From NCBI RefSeq assembly GCF_000261365.1, contig NZ_AJVC01000003.1:1302001-1366000 (forward strand): 64,000 nucleotides of DNA, given 5' to 3'. The notes under the pieces were generated by a model. That model was not told where the DNA came from, searched no databases, and was given only the letters and a program-made list of their open reading frames with translations. Position 1 is the stretch's first letter. The number at the start of each line of letters is the position of its first letter. Positions 49,601 to 59,956 of the stretch are shown here, one piece after another. Source of the DNA: Herbaspirillum sp. GW103. Its GTDB lineage: Bacteria > Pseudomonadota > Gammaproteobacteria > Burkholderiales > Burkholderiaceae_D. Position numbers and translations under genes: made by a program.

Positions 49601-49906
49601 ATGCTGCTCAGAGAGATTGCTCATTCACGTGCCGGGGACAAGGGCGACATTTCGAATATCTCCGTGATCGCCTATCGGCAGGAGGACTATGCGCTGCTGG
49701 AGCGCACCCTGACGGCCGAACGCGTGCGCGCGCATTTTGCCGGGGTGGTCCATGGTGAGGTGGTGCGCCACGCGCTGCCGCATCTGGGCGCGCTCAACTT
49801 CGTGATGCAGCGGGCGCTGGGTGGCGGGGTTACCCGCTCACTCGCGCTGGATGCGCATGGAAAGGCGTTGTCGGGGGTGATGCTGCAGATGGAATTGCTG
49901 CCCTGA
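49601..49906 (+). CDS. AtuA C-terminal-like small subunit
   Basis: 101 aa, starting MLLREIAHSRAGDKGDISNISV, the signature of the small partner or C-terminal domain of AtuA proteins (HSRAGDKGD). It begins one base after the DUF1446 stop with GAGGAGG upstream, so the two are coupled and probably form a complex. In some relatives both parts are fused; here they are separate. Confidence 0.85.
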   Translation: MLLREIAHSRAGDKGDISNISVIAYRQEDYALLERTLTAERVRAHFAGVVHGEVVRHALPHLGALNFVMQRALGGGVTRSLALDAHGKALSGVMLQMELLP

Positions 49907-49920
49907 GAAGCGAAGCGGCG

Positions 49921-50337
49921 TCAGTGTTCCCACGGATTGATGACTGGCAAAGCGGCTGCTGCATAGGCAGACACGTCACGGGAAGCCACGCTGAAGTCGC
50001 AAGATGCCGCGATGGCGGCGATGTAACCGTCGGGCGTGGGAAAACCCCTGCCCGCCCGCCTGGCCTTGACGGCCAACTCGGCGTGAGCGCGGGCTGCATC
50101 GGTATCAAACGAGAGGATTCTGTCCTTGAACAGGCGCAGGATGCCTTCAAAACGACGCGCCAGCACATCCTGACGGCGACCTGCAGGAAGGCTGGCAATA
50201 CCGAAGCCCATTTCGGCAATCGTGATGCTGGTCAGGTAAAGCGTCTGCGGGACCTGTGCGTTGAGCCAGGCGTGTACGCCGGGATGTATCTCCGGCTTCA
50301 TGGCTTCGGAGACGACGTTGGTATCAAGCACGATCAT
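49921..50337 (-). CDS. vapC: PIN-domain toxin (VapC/FitB type ribonuclease)
   Basis: 138 aa. Acidic residues of the PIN active site are visible: Asp5 (MIVLDTNVVSE), Glu42 (ITIAEMGFGI), Asp102 (PTPDGYIAAIA) and Asp120. It should cut RNA with Mg. The start overlaps the antitoxin stop by 4 bases (ATGA). VapC and FitB have the same fold; the VVSEAMKPE beginning and paired FitA-like antitoxin favour the FitB branch. Confidence 0.93.
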   Translation of the reverse strand: MIVLDTNVVSEAMKPEIHPGVHAWLNAQVPQTLYLTSITIAEMGFGIASLPAGRRQDVLARRFEGILRLFKDRILSFDTDAARAHAELAVKARRAGRGFPTPDGYIAAIAASCDFSVASRDVSAYAAAALPVINPWEH

Positions 50338-50588
50338 TTGAACCTCATCGGCTGTGCAGGGCGACGCTCACGCATCTGCTCCAGCGCCTCGACATCTTCG
50401 TTGGTGACGCCCAGCGCGCGATTCATGTCGACCAGCGCATCTCCCAGTCGCAATTGGCCGCCGGGTCTGACGGCCAGGGTCAAGATTTCGCGGATTTCTG
50501 CCTCGGTGCTGCGCCCATGCTGGGCAGCACGCACCCGCAAGGCGCGATGTACTTCATCGGGAAGATTACGGACAGTCAGCGTAGCCAT
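50334..50588 (-). CDS. vapB: FitA/VapB-like ribbon-helix-helix antitoxin
   Basis: 84 aa from ATG 50588 (MATLTVRNLPDEVHRALRVR). The ribbon-helix-helix ends near residue 42 (STEAEIREIL), followed by a toxin-binding tail. A longer in-frame start at 50633 adds 15 unconserved residues. CGGAG lies 10 bases upstream of the chosen ATG. Confidence 0.9.
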   Translation of the reverse strand: MATLTVRNLPDEVHRALRVRAAQHGRSTEAEIREILTLAVRPGGQLRLGDALVDMNRALGVTNEDVEALEQMRERRPAQPMRFK

Positions 50589-50958
50589 GACAGCATTACT
50601 CCGATTTGATATCAGTGCATTCATTCTAGTCATTTGAATCTCTCCTTTCCATCAAAAATGTCCTGGTGGTGTTGCCAGAGGAAAACGCTGCCCCCGAAAA
50701 GCTTCTCATCCAACAGGAGAATGCTGAATAGAGGGTGATTCGGCGCAAAAAAGAGAATGAAGACCGACGTTATTCGATATAAACCGCCCCGAGAGCCCCG
50801 AATCGTTGCCCGAGAGAAAAATAGGAATTTTTTAGCCAATTCTCCATCCCGAAAGTACGTACATTGCGACTGTCCAAACCGTGCAAGATTTGGTATCGTC
50901 CGCCCGTGATTCATTCTCGCACTGCATCAGCGCCCCCCGCTGACACACTCCCCCCGAT
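50589..50958. other. Divergent AT-rich region between the vapBC module and purT
   Basis: 370 bases, clearly less GC-rich than the rest. It must carry the vapBC and purT promoters. A 94-aa leftward frame (50630-50914) lies here but is rich in Phe and Arg with no recognised domain, and I treat it as chance. No riboswitch or clear PurR-type palindrome was recognised. Confidence 0.45.
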
Positions 50959-52170
50959 ATGAAAAAAGCAATCCGACTCGGTACTCCGCTGTCCCCTTCC
51001 GCCACCAAAGTCATGCTGCTGGGCTCCGGCGAACTCGGCAAGGAAGTCATCATCGCCCTGCAACGCCTGGGCGTGGAAGTCATTGCCGTGGACCGCTATG
51101 AAAACGCGCCCGGCCAGCAGGTCGCCCATCGTGCCCACGTCATCAACATGACCGACGGCGCCGCCCTGGCTGCGCTGATCGAGCAGGAACAGCCCGACCT
51201 GATCGTGCCCGAGATCGAGGCCATTGCCACCGAAACCCTGGTCAAGCTGGAAGAAGCCGGCCGCGCCCACGTCATTCCGACTGCGCGCGCCGCCTGGCTG
51301 ACCATGAACCGCGAAGGCATCCGCCGCCTGGCCGGTGAAACCCTGGGTCTGGCCACCTCGCCCTACCGCTTTGCCGACAGCCTGGAAGAACTCAAGGCAG
51401 CCATCGACCAGATCGGCTTCCCGTGCGTGATCAAGCCGGTCATGTCCTCCTCCGGCAAGGGCCAGTCCAAGATCGACGGTCCGGAAGAAATCGAAGCCGC
51501 GTGGAATTACGCTGCCGCCGGTGGCCGTGTCGATTCCGGCCGCGTGATCGTGGAAGGCTTCATCGACTTCGACTATGAAATCACCCTGCTGACGGTGCGC
51601 TCGCTCAACGAAAACGGCGACACCATCACCAGCTTCTGCGATCCCATCGGCCACGTGCAGGTCAAGGGCGACTATGTCGAATCCTGGCAGCCGCACCCGA
51701 TGCCCACCGCAGCCCTGGAAAAGGCCCGCGACATCGCCCGCAAGGTCACCGAAAACCTGGGTGGCCTGGGCCTGTTCGGGGTGGAGCTGTTCGTCAAGGG
51801 CGACATGGTCTGGTTCTCCGAAGTGAGCCCGCGTCCGCATGACACCGGCATGGTCACCATGGTCAGCCAGGTGCAGAGCGAATTCGAACTGCATGCCAAG
51901 GCCATCCTCGGCCTGCCGGTCAATACCGCTCTGCGCAGTCCCGGCGCCTCCGCCGTGATCTACGGCCAGCACGATGCCCGCGGCATCGCCTTCGACGGCG
52001 TGGCCGATGCGCTGCGCATCCCCGGCGCCGACATCCGCCTGTTCGGCAAGCCGGAATCCTTCGCCCGCCGCCGCATGGGCGTGGCCCTGGCCTCCGGGGA
52101 CAGCGTGGAAACCGCTCGCATCCGCGCCAAGCAGGCAGCGGCCAAGGTCAAGCCGGTCGTTGCGCAGTGA
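50959..52170 (+). CDS. purT: Formate-dependent phosphoribosylglycinamide formyltransferase
   Basis: 403 aa ATP-grasp enzyme that makes formyl-GAR from GAR, formate and ATP in purine synthesis. [62 protein letters not shown] and [16 protein letters not shown] are typical. The start [22 protein letters not shown] is that of the family. Strong C/G third-position bias suggests good expression. A terminator follows, so it is a single-gene unit. Confidence 0.97.
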   Translation: MKKAIRLGTPLSPSATKVMLLGSGELGKEVIIALQRLGVEVIAVDRYENAPGQQVAHRAHVINMTDGAALAALIEQEQPDLIVPEIEAIATETLVKLEEAGRAHVIPTARAAWLTMNREGIRRLAGETLGLATSPYRFADSLEELKAAIDQIGFPCVIKPVMSSSGKGQSKIDGPEEIEAAWNYAAAGGRVDSGRVIVEGFIDFDYEITLLTVRSLNENGDTITSFCDPIGHVQVKGDYVESWQPHPMPTAALEKARDIARKVTENLGGLGLFGVELFVKGDMVWFSEVSPRPHDTGMVTMVSQVQSEFELHAKAILGLPVNTALRSPGASAVIYGQHDARGIAFDGVADALRIPGADIRLFGKPESFARRRMGVALASGDSVETARIRAKQAAAKVKPVVAQ

Positions 52171-52195
52171 TGCTGCGCTGAGCAGAACCCCATGA

Positions 52196-52229
52196 ACGGG
52201 CTCCGATGCAGATCGGGGCCCGTTTTGTT
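52196..52229 (+). terminator. Intrinsic terminator of purT
   Basis: ACGGGCTCCGAT (52196-52207) pairs with ATCGGGGCCCGT (52212-52223) with one mismatch around a 4-base loop, followed by TTTTGTTTT. Confidence 0.85.
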
Positions 52230-52305
52230 TTGGCCCGGGCGCAGTGCCTGCCGGGCTCCGGAAACGATATAAACGATATACGGCAGCACGCTGGCCGCGA
52301 CTGGT

Positions 52306-52311
52306 TATAAT
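52306..52311 (+). promoter_or_regulatory. Probable -10 box of nadB
   Basis: A consensus TATAAT 39 bases before the nadB ATG, in otherwise GC-rich DNA. The -35 region (around 52283-52288) is poor. Two direct copies of aacgatata lie just upstream (52264-52280). Confidence 0.5.
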
Positions 52312-52349
52312 CATCGCCTCCCTCCACTACAGCAGCTTTGCTCACGATC

Positions 52350-53954
52350 ATGAAGTGTGATGTCGTCATCCTCGGCAGCGGTCTGGCCGGTCTTTCCGTC
52401 GCTCTCCATCTGGCTGAAAAATATCAGGTGGTGGTCGTTTCCAAGGGCGAACTGCTGGACGGAGCCAGCAACTGGGCACAGGGCGGCATCGCGGCCGTGC
52501 TCGATTCGGGCGACAGCCATGCCCAGCACATCGCCGACACGCTGGTGGCCGGGGCCGGCCTGTGCGATGAAGGCGCCACGCGCGCCATCGTCGAACAGGG
52601 TCGCCAGGCCATCGAGTGGCTCATCGCCCAGGGTGTGCCCTTCACCCGCGACGACAGCGCCGAGCTGGGCTATCACCTCACCCGCGAAGGCGGTCACAGC
52701 CAGCGCCGCATCATCCACGCCGCCGATGCCACCGGCCACGCCGTTCAGGTGACGCTGGAGCAGCGCGTGCGCGCCCACCCCAACATCACCCTGCTGGAAC
52801 ATCACTGCGCCATCGACCTGATCCACGCCGGCAAGCTTGATCCCGGGGCCGAACCACGCTGCCTGGGCGTGCATGTGCAGGATTCTGTCAGCGGCCGCGT
52901 GCTGGCCATCGCGGCAGGACGTACGGTGCTGGCCACGGGCGGGGCCGGCAAGGTTTACCTGTACACCTCCAACCCGGATTCGGCCACCGGTGACGGCATC
53001 GCCATGGCCTGGCGGGCCGGCTGCCGGGTGGCCAACATGGAATTCATCCAGTTTCATCCGACCTGCCTGTACCACCCGTACGCCAAATCCTTCCTCATCA
53101 GCGAGGCCCTGCGGGGCGAAGGCGCGCTGCTCAAGCTGCCCGCCTCGGCCGGTGCGCTGGCAGGCCAGCGCTTCATGCCCGACCATGACGAGCGCGCCGA
53201 ACTGGCCCCGCGCGACATCGTGGCGCGCGCCATCGACTTCGAGATGAAGAAACGCGGACTGGACCACGTCGACCTCGACATCAGCCACCAGAGTCCGGCC
53301 TTCATCGCCGAGCATTTCCCGACCATCCAGGCGCGCTGCCTGGAGTTCGGCATCGACATCACGCGCCAGCCGATTCCGGTGGTCCCGGCGGCGCACTATA
53401 CCTGCGGCGGGGTGGTCACCGACATGGCCGGGCGCACCGACCTGCCGGGCCTGTACGCGGTGGGCGAGACGGCCTGCACCGGCCTGCACGGCGCCAACCG
53501 TCTGGCCAGCAACTCGCTGCTGGAATGTCTGGTGCTGGGCCGCGCCGCTGCGGCCGATATCGAACGGGAATTGTCAGCCGGTGTCTGGCGCATCGCCGAC
53601 GTGCCACAGTGGGATGAGAGCCGCGTCAGCGATGCCGACGAGGAAGTGGTGATCGCCCACAACTGGGACGAACTGCGCCGCTTCATGTGGAATTACGTCA
53701 GCATCGTACGCACCGATAAGCGCCTGGAACGCGCACAGCACCGCATCCGCCTGCTCAAGGAAGAGATCGACGAGTACTATGCCAACTTCCGTATCTCGCG
53801 CGATCTGCTGGAACTGCGCAACCTGGTGGACGTGGCACAGCTGATCGTCTCCAGCGCCTTGATGCGCAAGGAAAGCCGGGGCCTGCACTTCAGCCAGGAT
53901 TACCCGCGCACCTTGCCGCGCGCCACCCCGACCATCCTGCCCGGACGGCAGTGA
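52350..53954 (+). CDS. nadB: L-aspartate oxidase
   Basis: 534 aa flavoprotein that oxidises L-aspartate to iminoaspartate, the first step of NAD synthesis. It has the FAD-binding [66 protein letters not shown] and [19 protein letters not shown] 52350 gives the canonical N-terminus [11 protein letters not shown]; a TTG in frame at 52338 adds four residues. No nadA or nadC lies in the window. Confidence 0.96.
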   Translation: MKCDVVILGSGLAGLSVALHLAEKYQVVVVSKGELLDGASNWAQGGIAAVLDSGDSHAQHIADTLVAGAGLCDEGATRAIVEQGRQAIEWLIAQGVPFTRDDSAELGYHLTREGGHSQRRIIHAADATGHAVQVTLEQRVRAHPNITLLEHHCAIDLIHAGKLDPGAEPRCLGVHVQDSVSGRVLAIAAGRTVLATGGAGKVYLYTSNPDSATGDGIAMAWRAGCRVANMEFIQFHPTCLYHPYAKSFLISEALRGEGALLKLPASAGALAGQRFMPDHDERAELAPRDIVARAIDFEMKKRGLDHVDLDISHQSPAFIAEHFPTIQARCLEFGIDITRQPIPVVPAAHYTCGGVVTDMAGRTDLPGLYAVGETACTGLHGANRLASNSLLECLVLGRAAAADIERELSAGVWRIADVPQWDESRVSDADEEVVIAHNWDELRRFMWNYVSIVRTDKRLERAQHRIRLLKEEIDEYYANFRISRDLLELRNLVDVAQLIVSSALMRKESRGLHFSQDYPRTLPRATPTILPGRQ

Positions 53955-53958
53955 GCCT

Positions 53959-54666
53959 TCACTTGCGCTGGCGATACCGCTTGCGATAGACGTTGGGACT
54001 GGCCAGCACCTCGGCCACGGTCTGGCTGTAGCGGCTGGCACTGTCGCCCTGCAGAATATCGAATTGCAGTTCGGGCCGTTCGCGCGGCACCGCCATACAT
54101 TGCGCCACGGGCGTCCCCTTGGGCAGCACGCCGACAAAATCCGCAGCGGTCCAGAGCGCCGGGAAATTGATCCCGGCGTCATGGAAATGATCCGCATCCA
54201 CCAGCCCGGACAACAAGCGGAACGGCAGGTCATGCCGGTTCACCGGATGGGTCGCGAAGAGCGACCAGCCGGGTTCGAGCTCGATGGTCCAGAAACTGTT
54301 GAACTTGAGGACCAGCGCATCACCCTGTTCGAAGGGCGAGCCCGTCACCTGGGCTGGTGGATGAAAACTCAGCGGTGCGCGCGGATGCCCTTCTACCGTC
54401 GTGGGCGGGGCTTCCCAGTCCCAGCGGAACTGGCCCTTGTCCACGTGCACATCACAAGGCAGCAGGATCATGACGCCATGCGCCATGGCATCGATGAAGG
54501 GCGGGCATTGCTTGACGGTACGAATGTCGCGGTCATGCAAGGGGGAGAAAGCCTTGGCCGGCATGCTGCGGATCCACTCCGGGATCATCTCGCGCGCCAG
54601 GCGAGGACGCGGCAACAGCTCCGCCAGGGCGGGATCACAACGGAAACGGATGTGCGGCGATGGCAT
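53959..54666 (-). CDS. Uncharacterised protein, 235 aa (DUF6065-like)
   Basis: Soluble 235-aa protein (MPSPHIRFRCDPALAELLPRP). The stretches PEWIRSMPAKAFS, TVKQCPPFIDAMAHGVMILLPCDV and FKFNSFWTIELEPGWSLFATHPVNR-like LKFNSFWTIELEPG resemble a family of unknown proteins I associate with DUF6065; I am only moderately sure of the number. No signal peptide or catalytic motif is obvious. It ends 4 bases from the convergent nadB stop. The start lacks a strong ribosome site. An 8-bp tandem repeat lies about 105 bases upstream. Confidence 0.7.
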   Translation of the reverse strand: MPSPHIRFRCDPALAELLPRPRLAREMIPEWIRSMPAKAFSPLHDRDIRTVKQCPPFIDAMAHGVMILLPCDVHVDKGQFRWDWEAPPTTVEGHPRAPLSFHPPAQVTGSPFEQGDALVLKFNSFWTIELEPGWSLFATHPVNRHDLPFRLLSGLVDADHFHDAGINFPALWTAADFVGVLPKGTPVAQCMAVPRERPELQFDILQGDSASRYSQTVAEVLASPNVYRKRYRQRK

Positions 54667-54770
54667 GGGTGGCGTTTGCGCAGGAAGATGAAGACTGCGA
54701 ACATACGCGCAGCCCGGCAGGACGTCCAGTCCCTCCCCGCTGGCGGGAAGAAAATGGATGTGCTGCCGGG

Positions 54771-54810
54771 CTATCGGACTATCGGACTATCGGACTATCG
54801 GACTATCGGA
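54771..54810. repeat. 8-bp tandem repeat, 5 perfect copies
   Basis: The unit ctatcgga is repeated five times without change (54771-54810), with decayed copies at each end (gctatcgg start, ctgtcatg end). It lies between the end of the ABC substrate-binding gene (stop 54839) and the start of the DUF6065-like gene (54666), both read leftward. Confidence 0.9.
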
Positions 54811-54838
54811 CTGTCATGCAGCGCAGGCTGCCGCCGCA

Positions 54839-55864
54839 TCAGCTGCCCTTGCGGTCCTTGAAGGCCGGCACGAACATTTCCTGCCAGTTGGCCGGCTTGG
54901 TCTTGATGGTACCGGCCTTGCCCATGAAGACCACGTACTGCATGATGTCCACCGGCGTGGTGGTGAACTCGGTGCCAGGGTCGGCCAGCATCTGTTCCAC
55001 TTCTTCCTGTGGCAGTTTCAGCTTGGACACGCGCAGGAAGGTCTCGGCCGCGCCCTTGCGGTTCTTGGCGATGTAGGCATTGGCCTCTTCCTGCGCCGCC
55101 ATGAAGGCCTGGGTCAGCTTGGGATTCTTGTCGGTGAAGGATTTCAAGGCGAAGACCACATCGATGGTGATATGGCCCAGCACGTCGGTCGAATTCAATA
55201 CGCGGGTGATGCCCGGTGCCTTGCCCTCCTGGTAGGAGAACGGTGGCGAAGTGAAGTGGGCCGTGATCTCGGTCTTGCCCGAGACCAGCGACGCCATCGC
55301 TTCCGGATGTGACAGACTCACCGTCAGCGGGTCCAGCTTGGCGTAGTTCTCGATACCGAAAGTCTTGGCCGCCGCCATCTGCAACAGCACCGCCGACAGC
55401 GAGGTCTTGATGCCGGGAATGGCGATCTTGTCCTTGGGCGTGAAGTCCTTCAGTGACTTGACGTTGGGGTTGTTGGTATTGAGCCACAGCGGCGCGGTCG
55501 ACAGTGCACCCAGGCCCACCACTTCCGAACGCGGAATCCCGTGCGCCTTGGACCACAGCGTCACGAAGCCCGGCGCACCGGTGCCGGCGATATCGAGGTT
55601 GCCGGCCAGCATGGCGTCGTTGATGACGTTGCCGCCATCGAGCAGCACCCACTTGGTTTTCACATCGCCCAGGCCCATCGCCTTGGCGTGCTTCTCCAGC
55701 AGGTTCTGGTCACGGATGACCATCAAGGGCAGGTACAGCAGTCCGTAGCCGTGCGAGATCCGCACTTCCTGCGCTTCGGCATGGGCGGTGCCGGACACCC
55801 CGGACAGGACCAGAGCGCTGGCCATCATGAGGCTGGTGAAAGTACGTCGGGTGTAGCGTTGCAT
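54839..55864 (-). CDS. ABC transporter substrate-binding protein (sulfonate/nitrate/taurine type)
   Basis: 341 aa with a twin-basic signal peptide region (MQRYTRRTFTSLMMASALVL, cut near AHA-EA at about 29). It is a SsuA/TauA-like periplasmic protein: VRISHGYGLLYLPLMVIRDQ, GGNVINDAMLAGNLDIAGTG, KDKIAIPGIKTSLSAVLLQMAA and SGKTEITAHFTSPPF. The exact ligand cannot be read from sequence. AGGAG lies 6 bases before the ATG. It is third in a leftward unit after ATPase and permease genes. Confidence 0.92.
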   Translation of the reverse strand: MQRYTRRTFTSLMMASALVLSGVSGTAHAEAQEVRISHGYGLLYLPLMVIRDQNLLEKHAKAMGLGDVKTKWVLLDGGNVINDAMLAGNLDIAGTGAPGFVTLWSKAHGIPRSEVVGLGALSTAPLWLNTNNPNVKSLKDFTPKDKIAIPGIKTSLSAVLLQMAAAKTFGIENYAKLDPLTVSLSHPEAMASLVSGKTEITAHFTSPPFSYQEGKAPGITRVLNSTDVLGHITIDVVFALKSFTDKNPKLTQAFMAAQEEANAYIAKNRKGAAETFLRVSKLKLPQEEVEQMLADPGTEFTTTPVDIMQYVVFMGKAGTIKTKPANWQEMFVPAFKDRKGS

Positions 55865-55965
55865 GCTTGTCTCCTGAAGTTGTTCAGTGGTTCGGTCTTG
55901 TATGGATCGTTGCTTGTTGATGTATGGCTTGCGTGGATCTTGTATGCAGACAAGATCCACCCGGC

Positions 55966-56835
55966 TCAGTGCTGCATGCCCCAACGACGGATGGTGCGCT
56001 TCTCGATCTGGGCAAAGATCAGGTTCTCCACCACCAGGCCGATGATGATGACGAAGAACAGGCCCGAGAACACGTTGGCCGTTTCCAGCTGGTTGCGGTT
56101 CTCGAAGATGTACCAGCCCAGGCCACCGGCGCCGGAGGATACGCCAAAGACCAGCTCGGCGGCGATCAGCGTGCGCCAGGCGAAGGCCCAGCCCACTTTC
56201 AGGCCGGTGAGGATACTGGGAAATGCCGCCGGAATCAGGATCGATTTCACCAGCGAGAAGCGGCGCAGGCCATAGTTCTGGCCGACCATGCGCAGCGTAT
56301 TGGATACCGCGCGGAAGCCGCCATGGGTATTGAGCGCGACCGCCCACAGCACCGAATGCACCAGCACGAAGATGATGCTGCCGGTGCCCAGGCCGAACCA
56401 GATCAGCGCCAGCGGCAACAGCGCGATGGCCGGCAGCGGGTTGAACATCGAGGTCAGGGTTTCCAGCAGGTCGTTGCCGATGCGCGAACTGATGGCGACC
56501 GTGGTCAACAGCCCGGCCAGCAGGATGCCCAGGCCGTAGCCGACCAGCAGGGTCTGCATGGACACCGCCGCACGTTGCAGCAGCACGCCGCTGCCGATGC
56601 CGGCGAAGAAGGCTTGCACCGTCTCGCTGAAGCTGGGGAAGAGCAAGGCATTGTCCAGCCAGCGACCATAGACTTCCCAGATCAGGGCCAGTACCAGCAG
56701 GATCACGGTCTTGCGCAGCCAGCCCATGCGATAGAGCGATTCGAAGGCCGACAGCGGACGCTGTACTTCGGCAGCGGCGTCGGGATTGGGGTCCACCAGG
56801 ATTTCCGGGCGGACGAAGGGCAGATTGGTTTGCAT
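55966..56835 (-). CDS. ABC transporter permease (SsuC/TauC type)
   Basis: 289 aa with about 6 membrane helices. The coupling-helix loop EAA-like motif (HGGFRAVSNTLRMVGQNYGL and KSILIPAAFPSILTGLKVGWAFAWRTLIAAE) is that of sulfonate/nitrate/taurine permeases. It lies 20 bases after the ATPase gene and 101 bases before the binding-protein gene, completing one transporter. Confidence 0.93.
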   Translation of the reverse strand: MQTNLPFVRPEILVDPNPDAAAEVQRPLSAFESLYRMGWLRKTVILLVLALIWEVYGRWLDNALLFPSFSETVQAFFAGIGSGVLLQRAAVSMQTLLVGYGLGILLAGLLTTVAISSRIGNDLLETLTSMFNPLPAIALLPLALIWFGLGTGSIIFVLVHSVLWAVALNTHGGFRAVSNTLRMVGQNYGLRRFSLVKSILIPAAFPSILTGLKVGWAFAWRTLIAAELVFGVSSGAGGLGWYIFENRNQLETANVFSGLFFVIIIGLVVENLIFAQIEKRTIRRWGMQH

Positions 56836-56855
56836 GATGAGGTCTCCGGCGCGGC

Positions 56856-57647
56856 TCAGTGGTGGGCGAACAGCATGTCGTTGATGCGGGTTTCCAGCTC
56901 GGCCTGGGCGGCCGTTCCCAACTGGCTCGGCGCAATGCTGTTGAGTTCGGCGCGGACCTGGCCGGGATGGGGTGTGAGCAAGAGGATGCGGGTCCCCACG
57001 CGGATGGCTTCTTCAATCGAATGGGTCACGAAGAGCACCGTGAACTGGGTGTCATCCCACAGGCGCAGCAGTTCGTCCTGCATCTTGCGGCGGGTCAGTG
57101 CGTCCAAGGCGGCGAAGGGCTCGTCCATGAGCAGCACGTCCGGCTCCATGGCCATGCCACGGGCAATCGAGACACGCTGCTTCATGCCGCCGGAGAGCAT
57201 GTGCGGATAGCTGTCGATGAACTTGGCCAGGCCGACCTTGCCGATGTAATACTCGGCGCGCTCGGCGGCGGCCTTTCCTTGCAGGCGGCCACTGGCGTGC
57301 AGCGCGAACTCCACGTTCTGGCGCACCGTCTTCCAGGGCAGCAGCTGGTCGAATTCCTGGAACACCATCATGCGGTCCGGACCCGGCTCATGGACTTCCC
57401 GCCCTTTGAGACGGATCGCGCCCGAGGTCGGTTGCAGATAACCGCCGATGGCCTTCAGCAGCGTGGACTTGCCGCAGCCCGAGGGGCCCAGCAGGATGTA
57501 GCGGTCGCCCGGATGGACGTTGAAACTGACATTGCGGGTAGCGGTGACCAGCGAATCGGTGGTCTTGTATTGCAGGGTGACGCGGTCGATTTCCAGCAGC
57601 GGACGCGATGGGTCGAGGGCCGACGCACCTTGGGCAGGGTCGCTCAT
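56856..57647 (-). CDS. ABC transporter ATPase (SsuB/TauB type)
   Basis: 263 aa. Walker A GPSGCGKST, Q-loop FQEFDQLLPWKTV, signature LSGGMKQRVSIARG, Walker B VLLMDEPFAALD and the switch His in FVTHSIEEAI. ATG 57647 with TGGAG 6 bases upstream; the frame extends leftward over the divergent regulator gene and is not used. First gene of the transporter unit, divergent from a two-component system. Confidence 0.95.
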   Translation of the reverse strand: MSDPAQGASALDPSRPLLEIDRVTLQYKTTDSLVTATRNVSFNVHPGDRYILLGPSGCGKSTLLKAIGGYLQPTSGAIRLKGREVHEPGPDRMMVFQEFDQLLPWKTVRQNVEFALHASGRLQGKAAAERAEYYIGKVGLAKFIDSYPHMLSGGMKQRVSIARGMAMEPDVLLMDEPFAALDALTRRKMQDELLRLWDDTQFTVLFVTHSIEEAIRVGTRILLLTPHPGQVRAELNSIAPSQLGTAAQAELETRINDMLFAHH

Positions 57648-57714
57648 GCAGGTCTCCAAATGATTTATAGGATTTATGTTGGAGTGGATGCTAGGCCGCC
57701 AAGCTGTAACGAAT

Positions 57715-57763
57715 CTGACTAAAACCTGACGTCTGTTTTTGTCAGGCGGTTCGGGCATACAAT
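57715..57763. promoter_or_regulatory. CTGAC repeats and -10 box between ABC transporter and two-component genes
   Basis: CTGAC at 57715-57719 and 57726-57730 are direct repeats 11 bases apart, the spacing used by OmpR-type regulators. GTCAG at 57741-57745 is an inverted copy. A TACAAT (57758-57763) could be the -10 box of the regulator gene. Binding is inferred. Confidence 0.45.
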
Positions 57764-57824
57764 GGCGCCCTGCCCAAGCAGCGCGCAACAGCTGCGGCAT
57801 CGGAAAATGACAATGGAGATCCCC

Positions 57825-58537
<713 letters not shown>

Positions 58538-58538
<1 letters not shown>

Positions 58539-59935
58539 TGCACGGCCGTTCCCCGCACGTCCTTGTCGGACGTTCGCTCTATACGCGGCTGGTGGTGCGG
58601 GTGGGCGCGGTGCTGCTGGTCAGTGCCGTGGTGCTGCTCATCGCCATCTGGATCTCGACCCAGCTGGCTGCGCGCCAGGCCTACGACCGCATCCTGGCCG
58701 GCAGTGCCTTGCAGATCGCCGAGAACACCTGGTACGACCATGGCGAGGTCAACGTCGATGTGCCGCTGGCGGCGCTGTCCATGCTGGGCACGGGCGACCA
58801 TGCCATCTATGCGGTCTTCGATCCGCACGGCCGGGTGATCGCAGGCGACGGAGAATTCCGCCCGGAGATCCCCTGGAACGAGCTGGAGCAAGGCCCGCTG
58901 CTGCGCGATGGCGACTATCTGGGCACACCGGTGCGCATGGCCATCATCGGTCGCCGCATGCCGGTCGACAGTCCCCATCCCTGGGCCGTGATCGTGCTGG
59001 CGCAGACCAACAATGCGCGCATGTCCTTTGCGCAGAGCCTGGGCGGCAAGGCACTGGTGGTGATCGTGGTCATGAGCGCGCTCACGATTCTGGCAGCAAT
59101 GTTCACCCTGTATCAGGCACTGGCGCCCCTGAAGCGCATCGAGGCGGCCATCCGCGAACGGGACCTGAACGATCTTTCACCTCTGTCGTTAACCGTGCCG
59201 GCCGAGACCCATGCGCTGGTCTCGGCCATCAATGCCTTCATGGAGCGACTGGTGGTCCACCGCGCCACCATGCGTCGCGTCATCGGCGATGCCGCGCACC
59301 AGCTGCGCACGCCCGTCACGGCACTGGTGGCGCAGATGGAACTGCTGGCCACCGAATCCAGCGAGGACAAGCGCCAGCGTCACCTGGCGCAGTTGCGCGA
59401 ACGCACGCGCAACCTGGGTGCGCTGGTCAACCAGCTCATCAATCACGCCATGGTCCAGCATCGCAATGACAATCGCTTGCAGGAGCGCATCGCGCTGGCC
59501 GAACTGGTGCGTTCACAGATGACGGAGGTGCTCTCGAACCGCTCGCGTACGCCGCCCGATCTGGCGCTGGACGTCCCGCCCCTGCCCTGTCTGATCCAGG
59601 GCGATCCCATTGCGCTGGGCGAGGCCATCAAGAACATCCTCGACAATGCCCTGCAATACGGCGCGCCGGGACTGTTGCACGTGCGCCTGGACAGCGATGG
59701 CCGGCAGCACCGCCTCAGCTTCATCGATGATGGTCCGGGCATTGCCGCCAGGGACTGGGAACGATTGCGCAAGCCCTTTGCCCCGCGCGGGGAGAACCGC
59801 ATGGGGGCCAGCCTGGGCTTGTCCATCGTGGAAGAAGTGATGCGGGCCCATGGCGGCCAGATGCGCTTCGACTATCTGCCCGACGGGCATTTTGCCGTCG
59901 TGCTGGAGTTTCCTGCCTGGACGGAAGCGGCCTGA
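58538..59935 (+). CDS. Sensor histidine kinase with 2CSK-N-type sensor (TctE-like)
   Basis: 465 aa. TM1 at about 20-42, a periplasmic sensor (about 45-165; YDRILAGSALQIAENTW and GDHAIYAVFDPHGRVIAGD resemble 2CSK_N of TctE/QseC kinases), TM2 at about 170-192, HAMP, then the H-box with the phospho-His in GDAAHQLRTPVTALVAQMEL and an ATPase domain (NILDNALQYG, DDGPGIAARDW, GASLGLSIVEEV). It pairs with the preceding regulator by overlap. TctDE systems sense tricarboxylates, but the divergent neighbour here is a sulfonate-type transporter, so the signal is uncertain. Confidence 0.93.
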
Positions 59936-59956
59936 TGTGATGGCCGGACCGATGTG

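Noticed and set aside
50630-50914. 94-aa leftward frame between vapB and purT
   Set aside because: Lies in the AT-rich promoter gap, with no recognised domain and no strong ribosome site.
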